From: an uncultured Beijerinckiaceae bacterium
Lineage (GTDB): Bacteria; Pseudomonadota; Alphaproteobacteria; Rhizobiales; Beijerinckiaceae
DNA: 16,826 nucleotides
Assembly: GCA_937863205.1 (NCBI GenBank)
Contig: CALMGA010000008.1
Location: 1 to 16,826, forward strand
Direction of reading: 5' to 3'
Under the pieces are notes generated by a model that was not told where the DNA came from, searched no databases, and saw only the letters and a program-made list of their open reading frames with translations. This document shows, piece by piece, positions 7,660-15,533 of this stretch (positions are counted from its first letter, which is position 1; every line of letters starts with the position of its first letter). A program made the translations under genes and the position numbers.

Positions 7660-7674
7660 TTAAAGGCGACTTAA
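7660..7674. promoter_or_regulatory. Putative CtrA binding site upstream of outer-membrane protein gene 2
   Basis: TTAA at 7660-7663, seven bases, TTAA at 7671-7674 and then C: an exact TTAA-N7-TTAAC match. It lies 73 bases before the start codon at 7586. The surrounding bases also resemble the site at 6588-6602 (AGTTTAAAG...CTTAACC in both). One more TTAA occurs at 7684-7687, nine bases away. The site lies between the divergent outer-membrane protein and MFS genes and could act on either. Confidence 0.6.
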
Positions 7675-7848
7675 CCCTACCAATTAACCTTGAAGATCAT
7701 CGCCTCCTCTGCATCGTCGGAAGCGTTGTTTCATTTTCGGCCACATCGCCCGAACGACCGGAGCCGGAAAGCTTGCCGGGCGAAGGCTCGCGCGCCATGG
7801 TCCGGGCACCAAGCGGGGCACCGCAAATAAGCAAGCCGGGGCGGAACA

Positions 7849-9162
7849 ATGGTGACGATCGCGCAAACCACGCGAAACGCGACATGGGTCGGCAAGACGC
7901 CGCTCAATCGCGACCAGATCATCGGGTTCTGGAGCGCTTGGGCCGGCTGGATGCTGGATGGCATGGACTCCTTCATCTACGCGCTCGTTCTCGTGCCCGC
8001 GCTGCGGGAGCTGCTGCCGAAATCCGGCATCGCCGCCGCACCGGAGAACATCGCAAAATACGGCTCGATCCTGTTCGCCCTGTTCCTGGTCGGTTGGGGC
8101 TTTTCCTTCATCTGGGGACCGATCGCCGACCGCTTCGGGCGCACCAGGACGTTGGCCGGCACCGTGCTGATGTACGCCGTCTTCACCGGCGCCGCTTACT
8201 TCGCCGACACCGTGTGGCAGCTCGCCGCCTTCCGCTTCCTTGCCGGCATCGGCATCGGCGGCGAATGGGCGATGGCCGGCACCTACGTCGCCGAAGCCTG
8301 GCCGGAGGACCGGCGCAAGATGGGCGCGGGTTACCTGCAGACCGGGTACTACGCCGGCTTCTTCGTCGCGGCGGCGCTGAACTACACGGTTGGCGCCTAT
8401 TTCGGCTGGCGGGCGATGTTCCTGTGCGGCTTGGCGCCGGTGGCGGTGTCTTTGTTCACCTTGTTCGAAGTGGAGGAAACCAAGGCCTTCGAGCGGGTCG
8501 AGGCGACTGCGATGGCGGTCAGGCGCAGGGCGCCGCTCGCCGAAATCTTCGGCCCGGTGTATCTCAAACGCACGCTGGTCAATTCGGCGCTGCTGACCAT
8601 CGCGATCGTTGGGCTGTGGGCGGGTGCGGTTTACGTGCCTTCGGCGGTTTCGCTGCTGGCCAAGAACGCCGGGTTCGAGGGCACGGCGATTCCCCGGCTT
8701 GTCTCGGCGGCGACGGCTGTCCTGTCGGTCGGCACGATCCTCGGCTGCCTCGTTCTGCCGGTGATGGCGGAAGCGATCGGGCGGCGCAAAACGCTCGGCA
8801 TCTATTTCATCATCATGCTCCTAGCGATTCCCACCGCGTTCGGCTGGGCGTTCTACCTGAAGAACGGGTTGGTGCCGTTCATCTCGGCCCTGTTCGTTCT
8901 CGGCTTCGGTGGCGGCAATTTCGCCGTCTTCAGCCTGTGGCTGCCCGAACAGTACGAAACGCGGGTGCGCGCCACCGCTTTTGCCTTCGCGACCTCGATC
9001 GGGCGCTTCATCGGCGCCGGCGTCAACTTCGCGCTGGGCGCGCTGGTGGCCTCCTGGCACACGGTCGGCACACCGGTGGCGCTCACCGGCCTCGCCTTCG
9101 GCCTCGGCCTGCTGGTGCTGCCCTTCGCCCTCGAAACCAAGGGAGAAACGCTGCCGACCTGA
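7849..9162 (+). CDS. MFS transporter, metabolite:H+ symporter type
   Basis: A 437-residue inner-membrane carrier of the major facilitator superfamily with twelve predicted membrane segments. The first segment carries GWMLDGMDSFIYAL, the D-G-x-D pattern typical of the aromatic acid/metabolite:proton symporter subfamilies. The loop between segments 2 and 3 holds motif A, GPIADRFGRTR (about residues 90-100). Segment 4 has RFLAGIGIGGEWA, another subfamily hallmark, and the second half repeats the conserved loop as AEAIGRRKTLG. These carriers usually import organic or aromatic acids, or sugar acids, with protons; the substrate here is not determined. The ATG at 7849 is preceded by the purine-rich GGGGCGGA. 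A GTG at 7852 is a possible alternative. The gene is alone, divergent from an outer-membrane protein gene, and no linked catabolic genes point to a substrate. Confidence 0.92.
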   Translation: MVTIAQTTRNATWVGKTPLNRDQIIGFWSAWAGWMLDGMDSFIYALVLVPALRELLPKSGIAAAPENIAKYGSILFALFLVGWGFSFIWGPIADRFGRTRTLAGTVLMYAVFTGAAYFADTVWQLAAFRFLAGIGIGGEWAMAGTYVAEAWPEDRRKMGAGYLQTGYYAGFFVAAALNYTVGAYFGWRAMFLCGLAPVAVSLFTLFEVEETKAFERVEATAMAVRRRAPLAEIFGPVYLKRTLVNSALLTIAIVGLWAGAVYVPSAVSLLAKNAGFEGTAIPRLVSAATAVLSVGTILGCLVLPVMAEAIGRRKTLGIYFIIMLLAIPTAFGWAFYLKNGLVPFISALFVLGFGGGNFAVFSLWLPEQYETRVRATAFAFATSIGRFIGAGVNFALGALVASWHTVGTPVALTGLAFGLGLLVLPFALETKGETLPT

Positions 9163-9220
9163 AGCCCAGCCATTCGAGGCCACGATTTTGCCCAGTGGGT
9201 TCCGCCCGTCGGAAGAGTGC

Positions 9221-9246
9221 GGAACCAAGGCGGCCTTCGGCCTGTT
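9221..9246 (+). promoter_or_regulatory. Putative EcfG (general stress sigma factor) promoter of the KGG gene
   Basis: GGAAC at 9221-9225, 17 bases, then TGTT at 9243-9246. The alphaproteobacterial EcfG/RpoE2 consensus is GGAAC-N17-CGTT, so only the first base of the -10 element differs. Transcription would start near 9253, about 22 bases before the ATG. Stress control also fits the protein family. Confidence 0.55.
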
Positions 9247-9249
9247 ACC

Positions 9250-9263
9250 ATGTCTTAAGACAT
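9250..9263. repeat. 14-bp perfect palindrome at the KGG gene promoter
   Basis: ATGTCTTAAGACAT is its own reverse complement. It begins just after the proposed -10 element, covers the predicted transcription start, and ends one base before the ribosome binding site. The position suits an operator, but its protein partner is unknown and chance cannot be excluded. Confidence 0.5.
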
Positions 9264-9275
9264 CGGGAGCCGGCG

Positions 9276-9542
9276 ATGGAGCCTGTGCGGAAGTTGTCGA
9301 CACGCGGTTTTGCTTCGATGGATCCTGAAAAGCAGCGCGCCATCGCGCGCAAGGGCGGCGAGAGCGTTCCCAACGAGAAACGCAGCTTTTCGCAGAACCC
9401 CGGCTTGGCTGCCGAAGCCGGGCGCAAAGGCGGCCACAGCGTCAACCCGAACAAGCGCAGCTTCTCGCAAGACCACCTGCTGGCGTCGGAGGCCGGACGA
9501 AAAGGGGGCCACGCCAGTCACAGCACCGGACGCAAGATTTAA
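9276..9542 (+). CDS. KGG-repeat (Con-10-like) stress protein
   Basis: An 88-residue hydrophilic, basic protein without signal peptide. It has three copies of a motif ending in Lys-Gly-Gly, at residues 26-28, 51-53 and 76-78, exactly 25 residues apart. The second and third copies share RSFSQ, then L-A-x-E-A-G-R-K-G-G. The first is the variant MDPEKQRAIARKGG. This is the KGG/stress-induced family related to fungal conidiation protein 10 and E. coli YciG, small and probably disordered proteins linked to stress; their molecular action is not settled. The ATG at 9276 has GGGAG at 9265-9269 and agrees with the family N-terminus. A putative EcfG promoter and a palindrome lie directly upstream. The reading frame remains open for a long way after the TAA stop, as described for the next stretch. 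Confidence 0.88.
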   Translation: MEPVRKLSTRGFASMDPEKQRAIARKGGESVPNEKRSFSQNPGLAAEAGRKGGHSVNPNKRSFSQDHLLASEAGRKGGHASHSTGRKI

Positions 9543-9886
9543 TCGGTCGACATTGACGGAACGCTGCTCGTTTCGCGCCGGCGACGACGAGGTCATCGGA
9601 TCGGCCAACGCGCGGCCTGTGGGATGAGTGTCCGCCTTCGCAGCCTGCCTCCGAAAACAATTGCTGATTGCGAGCGAATCTGCGCTGAGCGCCGGAGACG
9701 CTGCTCCATTCTTGCGCGCGATCTGGCGTCGTTTATCGCGATACATCGGGATGAAGTCAAAGCGAAACCAGCCCTGCTGTCTGCAACAACAATCCTGCAA
9801 GTCTCGACAACTGAACTCATCAGCGATCTCCTGGCCGGTTTCGGCCTTCATCCGCTGAGGTGGCGAGGGTGCCGCGCCCCAGGAGA
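9543..9886. other. Stretch without a confident gene; possible gene relic
   Basis: This 344-base stretch between the KGG gene and nth has lower GC and less biased third positions than its neighbours. The frame directly after the KGG stop stays open to 9974 and at once reads VDIDGTLLVSRRR (from 9546), which looks like motif I of HAD-type hydrolases, but none of the later HAD motifs follow and no start codon precedes it. An ATG at 9624 in the same frame would give 116 residues running into nth on the opposite strand; I do not recognise the product and it has no clear ribosome binding site. No RNA gene or repeat is seen. It may be a decayed gene fragment or simple spacer. Confidence 0.35.
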
Positions 9887-10594
9887 TCAGAGCCCCGACC
9901 TTTTGTCAGGCCAACGGCAGAGATCGGCGATGAGGCAGCGCGGACACTCCGGTGCGCGGGCCTTGCAGGTATAGCGCCCATGCAGCAGAAGCCAGTGGTG
10001 TGCGTAGCGCTTGAACCTGTCGGGAATGACGGACTCAAGCCCGAGTTCGACGTCGAGCGGGCCCTTGCCGGGGGCAAGGGGGATCCTGTTGGACACGCGA
10101 AACAGATGCGTGTCGACGGCGATCGCGGGCAAGCCGAAAATCGTGTTCAGGACCACGTTCGCCGTCTTGCGGCCGACGCCGGGCAGCGATTCCAGATCGA
10201 CGCGGCTTTCGGGGATCTTTCCGTCGAACGCGTCGACGAGCCGCTGCGAGAGGGCAATGAGGTTGCGGGCCTTGGCGCGGTACAGGCCGATGGTCTTGAT
10301 GAGGTTTCGTACCCGTTCCTCGCCCAAAGCCAGCATCGCGTCCGGACCTTCTGCAAGAGCGAATAGCGCCGGCGACGCGAGGTTGACGCTGGCATCGGTC
10401 GCCTGCGCCGAAAGGACTACGGCAACCAGGAAGGTGAAGGCGTTGCGCGAGGTCAGCTCGCTCGTCGGCTCGGGCTCGCGTCGCTCGAAGCGGGCGAAGA
10501 TCGCCGCCACGGCCTCCGGGCCGACAGGTTGCACCTCGGCCGGCAAGGCAGCGGGGGACGCAACCTTCGGTCGCGCTTTACCTTTGGGCTTCAT
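9887..10594 (-). CDS. nth: Endonuclease III
   Basis: A DNA glycosylase/AP lyase that removes oxidised pyrimidines in base excision repair. The 235-residue protein has the helix-hairpin-helix LPGVGRKTANVVLN with the catalytic Lys143, and the catalytic Asp161 in AVDTHLFRV. The C-terminal iron-sulfur loop is complete: Cys210-x6-Cys217-x2-Cys220-x5-Cys226. The early block FTFLVAVVLSAQATDASVN matches the family. I prefer the ATG at 10594 (MKPKGKARPK); a TTG at 10603 in the same frame would add three residues, and neither has a strong ribosome binding site. A basic, Ala/Pro-rich N-terminal extension of about 20 residues precedes the domain, common in alphaproteobacterial homologues. It is divergent from a DUF2244 gene, sharing about 100 bases of promoter region. 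Confidence 0.96.
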   Translation of the reverse strand: MKPKGKARPKVASPAALPAEVQPVGPEAVAAIFARFERREPEPTSELTSRNAFTFLVAVVLSAQATDASVNLASPALFALAEGPDAMLALGEERVRNLIKTIGLYRAKARNLIALSQRLVDAFDGKIPESRVDLESLPGVGRKTANVVLNTIFGLPAIAVDTHLFRVSNRIPLAPGKGPLDVELGLESVIPDRFKRYAHHWLLLHGRYTCKARAPECPRCLIADLCRWPDKRSGL

Positions 10595-10692
10595 CCAAGG
10601 CAAACTAAGTCATCGGGCCGTAAGATCCGCAGCGGTTCTCACGGGATCGATGGGCTGGCCGAAGCCGCCCGAACGGGAAGCGAGGCCTGCGA

Positions 10693-11232
10693 TTGGACGA
10701 GGCGCATTCTCCGACCGACGACATGCCTACCGCGGCACCGACCGACGATCCCACCGATCAACGCCTGCTCGACGTCCGCCTGGTGCCCCACCGCTCCCTG
10801 ACGCCGGCTCACTTCCGGGTCCTGATGGGCGTCTTCACGATGGTCGGCACAGTGTCGAGCCTGCCCTTCATCGTGATGGGGGCTTGGCCGGTGGCGGGTT
10901 TTCTCGGTCTCGACGTTCTGATCCTGTACGCCGCGTTTCGGGCGAACTTCCGGGCTGCTCGCGCCTATGAGGACGTGGTCGTGACGCCGGTGGAGCTATT
11001 GATCGCCAAGGTGAGCGCACGCGGCGTGCGGCGGGAGTTCCGCTTTCATCCAGCCTGGGTCCGGCTCAATCGCGAGGAGCACGAGGAGTTCGGCGTGCAA
11101 CGTTTGTCCCTGCGCTCACGCGGACGCAGCGTCGAGGTCGCCGGCTTTCTCGGTCCCGATGCCAAAGCGGAATTCGCCTCGGGCCTCAGCGACGCCCTCA
11201 ACGAGGCGAGACGGGGCCCCCGCTTTTCCTGA
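10693..11232 (+). CDS. DUF2244 family membrane protein
   Basis: A protein of about 179 residues with two closely spaced membrane segments (about 43-62 and 66-86) followed by a soluble C-terminal half of roughly 90 residues containing YEDVVVTPVELLIAKVSARG and FRFHPAWVRLNREEHEEFGVQRLSLRSRGRSVEVAGFL. This layout is the DUF2244 family, found widely in Alphaproteobacteria and often beside nth; its function is unknown. The N-terminal LTPAHFRVLMG, just before the first membrane segment, is also typical. The start is probably TTG at 10693, which has GAGG at 10682-10685 seven bases before it; an ATG at 10723 would shorten the protein by ten residues but lacks a binding site. The C-terminus is basic (EARRGPRFS). 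Confidence 0.85.
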   Translation: MDEAHSPTDDMPTAAPTDDPTDQRLLDVRLVPHRSLTPAHFRVLMGVFTMVGTVSSLPFIVMGAWPVAGFLGLDVLILYAAFRANFRAARAYEDVVVTPVELLIAKVSARGVRREFRFHPAWVRLNREEHEEFGVQRLSLRSRGRSVEVAGFLGPDAKAEFASGLSDALNEARRGPRFS

Positions 11233-11311
11233 CGCACCTCATCAAAAATTACAGCGACTTTTGATCCAATGCGGTGTTCAGGACGCCAACTTCAAGTCCG
11301 ATACACGGAAG

Positions 11312-11336
11312 AACGGCCGCTGCGGAAGCGGCCGTT
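11312..11336 (-). terminator. Strong hairpin between the convergent DUF2244 and DUF4142 genes
   Basis: AACGGCCGCT at 11312-11321 is the exact reverse complement of AGCGGCCGTT at 11327-11336, with a 5-base loop. On the minus strand it lies 30 bases after the DUF4142 stop and is followed by the moderately T-rich CTTCCGTGTAT. It probably ends that transcript, and possibly the DUF2244 transcript coming from the other side. The weak T-run lowers confidence. Confidence 0.6.
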
Positions 11337-11365
11337 GAAGCTAGCAGATATGAGAGCCTCTAGGT

Positions 11366-12016
11366 TCAGAGCCGGTTGACCTGCCGGATGCGGGCTTCCA
11401 CCTTCGGCAGCTCGCGCGTCGCGATGGCGCGCAGGGCCGGGTCATCGCCATTGTCCTGGTAGCTGCGATACAGCGTTGCCAGCTGACGAAGGGCATCGAT
11501 CTGGGTCGCCTTGTAGAACGAGTCGAACTGGCGCCCGCTCATCCCGCGCAGACGGGCCAGATCATCCTGCCCAGCCGGCAGCAGCTGCGAGCCGACCGGC
11601 GCCGGGCCGACGGGAACCACGGTGAGCGGAGCCAATGGCGCGTCGAGGGCGACCGAACGCCCGGTCACGATGTTGCCGATCCCATCGGTCACGCCGGCCG
11701 CGACATCGACCGGGGCAACGATCAGCCCGGTGACCGGCACGGCGCCGATGGCCGCCACCTCACCGCGCACGGTGTTGGTCTGCACCCAGGCGGTCATGGA
11801 GTTGGCGGCGATCGTCTGCTCCTTGGCTTCGGAGTAGGCGAAACCGCGCACCGTCCGGCTCGCCGAAATATTGAGCGCGAGGCGGCTAGACTCGTCGAGG
11901 AAGATGACGTTGGGACGCGCGTTGGCGATGAAAGCATTCGATGCAGCAGACGCGGCGAAAGCGGGCGCGGTCGACAAGACGCATCCGGCAACAGCCAGAG
12001 CAAAAACGGTTTTCAT
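11366..12016 (-). CDS. Secreted DUF4142 family protein
   Basis: A 216-residue protein starting at the ATG at 12016, which follows a GGGGA ribosome binding site. The signal peptide MKTVFALAVAGCVLSTAPAFA is clear, with cleavage near residue 21; a further upstream start would put a charged stretch before it. Two parts match the DUF4142 helical-bundle family: residues about 22-90 (NAFIANARPNVIFLDESSRLAL...VRGFA) and about 150-216 (LRGMSGRQFDSFYKATQIDALRQLATLYRSY...LPKVEARI). Between them is a Pro/Val/Gly-rich insert of about 55 residues. The protein contains no histidine, although most relatives have His in both helical parts. Family members are periplasmic, of unknown function, and often stress-induced; an EcfG-type promoter upstream agrees with this. 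Confidence 0.83.
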   Translation of the reverse strand: MKTVFALAVAGCVLSTAPAFAASAASNAFIANARPNVIFLDESSRLALNISASRTVRGFAYSEAKEQTIAANSMTAWVQTNTVRGEVAAIGAVPVTGLIVAPVDVAAGVTDGIGNIVTGRSVALDAPLAPLTVVPVGPAPVGSQLLPAGQDDLARLRGMSGRQFDSFYKATQIDALRQLATLYRSYQDNGDDPALRAIATRELPKVEARIRQVNRL

Positions 12017-12072
12017 GATTGGTCCCCTTCCAAGCAATCGACGAGCTGCACCGTGATACAACTTGACGCATC

Positions 12073-12098
12073 AACGGCGGAAGGCGGTACCCGGTTCC
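12073..12098 (-). promoter_or_regulatory. Putative EcfG promoter of the DUF4142 gene
   Basis: On the minus strand GGAAC (12098-12094) is followed after 17 bases by CGTT (12076-12073), an exact match to the alphaproteobacterial general-stress consensus GGAAC-N17-CGTT. Transcription would start about 50 bases before the ATG at 12016. It lies wholly in the spacer after the preceding gene's stop. Confidence 0.65.
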
Positions 12099-12166
12099 AG
12101 ACGTCATGGCGAGAGCCCGTAGCGATGGTCGGCCCATTGGTACGAGGTTGCCGCACGCTTTGCCGC

Positions 12167-13207
12167 TCAAGGCTGTGCCGGCGCGTCCCGTGCCGCCGCG
12201 GCAGGTGCGGCCGAAGCCGGTCCTGCCGAGACCTTGGGCCGGGGCCGCGGGGCGTGCTTGCGCTCGCGCACTTCGCCCAGCGGACCGAACTGGGCCATCA
12301 GGGCCAGCGCACGAGCCTCGGTCACGCGCGCCGAGCAGAAGCCGTGCACCGTTTCCTGCTCGTAGTCGCGGCATGTCATCTCGCGCTCGGACGAGAAGGC
12401 GGCCTGTTCCCGCGCCACAGCCTTGATGGCGATCTTGTCCTTGCCGACCTTGCGCAGCAGCGCGCGGAAGTTGGCCCGCATGGTGGTTTCCAGGCGGTTT
12501 CTTTCGCGTTCGAGATCCTTGGCGCGCTTGGGGCTGATGTCGGCGGCGCGCGGCCCCCAAAGGCCGCCGGGGCTGATGCGGCAGTCCGCGGCGATGAAAT
12601 CACAGGTCGGACCAGGGCTCGTCACCAGAGCCGCCCCGTCCAGGATGTCGATGTTGAACGGGCAGGCCTGCAGCGGCACGGCATAGCGGATCGCGCCGGC
12701 CGGTCGTCCCGCGGCGGTGGCGGCGAGCGGCGGCTTGAGGGCAATGTCGACCGTGCAGGCCTGCCCCGGCTTGGAGATCCTGTCGCCGACCAGCGTCAGC
12801 TTGGAAAGGACGAGGCCGGCCTTGTCGCCGCCGGCCTCCGCCTTGTCGAAGGTCATTTCGCCTTTTGCGCCGTCGTGGCTCAGCGGACGGCCGGCGATGG
12901 AGGCTTCGTCCGGCGCCTCGATCACGACCGGCTTGGGCGGCGCGGCCGACGACGGCGCGGCCGAGCTTCCTCCTCCTTCGCTCCCGTGCGCTCCGCTTCC
13001 ATTGACCGTGCCCGGGAGCTGCATCTGCGCGCCGGCCGGGAGCGGACCTGCGGTCAGCCACAGGCCCAGCATGATGACGCCGAAGCGGGCCGGCCGGGGT
13101 CGCCAAAGGCACGGGCGCGCTCCCATCAGGCGCGGCGCCCAGCGGCAGGAGCGGTAGAAAGGCGGCAACCGGCGCAGGCAGCTTGGGCGGACGGGAAAAC
13201 GTGGCAT
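12167..13207 (-). CDS. Secreted six-cysteine protein, unknown function
   Basis: I do not recognise a characterised family. With the ATG at 13207, chosen for a GGGAAGG sequence about ten bases before it, the protein has 346 residues and a long Arg-rich N-terminus before a hydrophobic segment (FGVIMLGLWLTAGPLPAGAQ). An internal ATG at 13126 would give a 319-residue form with an ordinary signal peptide but no visible binding site. After a Gly/Ser/Pro linker comes a folded region with six Cys (151, 182, 202, 209, 279, 291 in the longer form), enough for three disulfides, and notable blocks CDFIAADCRISPGGLWGPRA and MTCRDYEQETVHGFCSARV. The C-terminal 30 residues are basic and Pro/Ala-rich. This suggests a periplasmic or cell-wall protein. 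It is divergent from dnaK. Confidence 0.72.
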   Translation of the reverse strand: MPRFPVRPSCLRRLPPFYRSCRWAPRLMGARPCLWRPRPARFGVIMLGLWLTAGPLPAGAQMQLPGTVNGSGAHGSEGGGSSAAPSSAAPPKPVVIEAPDEASIAGRPLSHDGAKGEMTFDKAEAGGDKAGLVLSKLTLVGDRISKPGQACTVDIALKPPLAATAAGRPAGAIRYAVPLQACPFNIDILDGAALVTSPGPTCDFIAADCRISPGGLWGPRAADISPKRAKDLERERNRLETTMRANFRALLRKVGKDKIAIKAVAREQAAFSSEREMTCRDYEQETVHGFCSARVTEARALALMAQFGPLGEVRERKHAPRPRPKVSAGPASAAPAAAARDAPAQP

Positions 13208-13263
13208 GATCCGCACACCTTCCCGCGCAGCGCGCAAGGGTGTTTTCGCAACGCGCGAGGACG

Positions 13264-13291
13264 CTTGCGAGCACTTCGCGCCCGCTTATAT
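13264..13291 (+). promoter_or_regulatory. Sigma-32 (RpoH) heat-shock promoter of dnaK
   Basis: CTTG at 13264-13267, 17 bases, then CTTATAT at 13285-13291. This fits the alphaproteobacterial heat-shock consensus CTTG-N17/18-CYTATNT at every defined base. Transcription would start near 13298, giving a leader of about 150 bases before the dnaK ATG. Confidence 0.8.
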
Positions 13292-13449
13292 ACGGGCCAT
13301 CTTGCGCTCAACTGAGCCAATGCCAATCTCACCACCATCGGGGACCGAGCGCACTCACCTCCGCCTGCAAAGGCGCCCGTGTGCTGGCGCCCATGTGCTG
13401 GACCGCTTCGGGGTCCGGCGGTTCTGCGACACGAAAGGATAAGTCTGTT

Positions 13450-15372
<1,923 letters not shown>

Positions 15373-15379
15373 TCGCGGT

Positions 15380-15419
15380 CCGGGCGCCGGCGACAGCCGG
15401 CGGCCGGTTTTCTTTCTTT
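15380..15419 (+). terminator. Terminator or attenuator between dnaK and dnaJ
   Basis: A GC-rich hairpin pairs 15380-15391 with 15396-15407 (inner CGCCGGC/GCCGGCG of 7 bp, outer CCGG/CCGG of 4 bp, one G-G mismatch, loop GACA) and is followed directly by TTTTCTTTCTTT. It starts eight bases after the dnaK stop. It should end many dnaK transcripts, so that dnaJ is made at a lower level by read-through or from a separate promoter. Confidence 0.8.
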
Positions 15420-15533
15420 CCCGTGTGTGTTGGATTGTGACAGGAAGGCGGTCGGCCGCAGTCCCGTTCACGCGCCGGCTGTGCGCCTCCGAGTGGACAA
15501 CGGTGCGGACGACGGTCGAGCGGAATCGAGACG

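Noticed and set aside
7617..7755. A 13-base direct repeat (ACATCGCCCGAAC at 7617 and 7743) around the outer-membrane protein/MFS promoter region
   Set aside because: Two copies of a GC-rich word with no dyad symmetry or regular spacing to other signals; chance is a sufficient explanation.
6624..9542. A 972-residue plus-strand frame ending in the KGG protein
   Set aside because: Only its last 88 residues are real; the rest is antisense to an outer-membrane protein gene and out of frame with the MFS gene.
9624..9974. A possible 116-residue gene downstream of the KGG gene
   Set aside because: There is no ribosome binding site or recognisable family, and its 3' third lies over nth on the other strand; it is recorded only as a possible relic.
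11241..11265. An AT-rich inverted repeat (ATCAAAA/TTTTGAT) after the DUF2244 gene
   Set aside because: The stem is only 7 bp with weak pairs and an 11-base loop; the stronger hairpin at 11312-11336 is the better terminator.
13278..13300. A TATATA box on the minus strand as promoter of the six-cysteine protein gene
   Set aside because: The sequence is part of the dnaK sigma-32 element, and no -35 element with suitable spacing is present on the minus strand.
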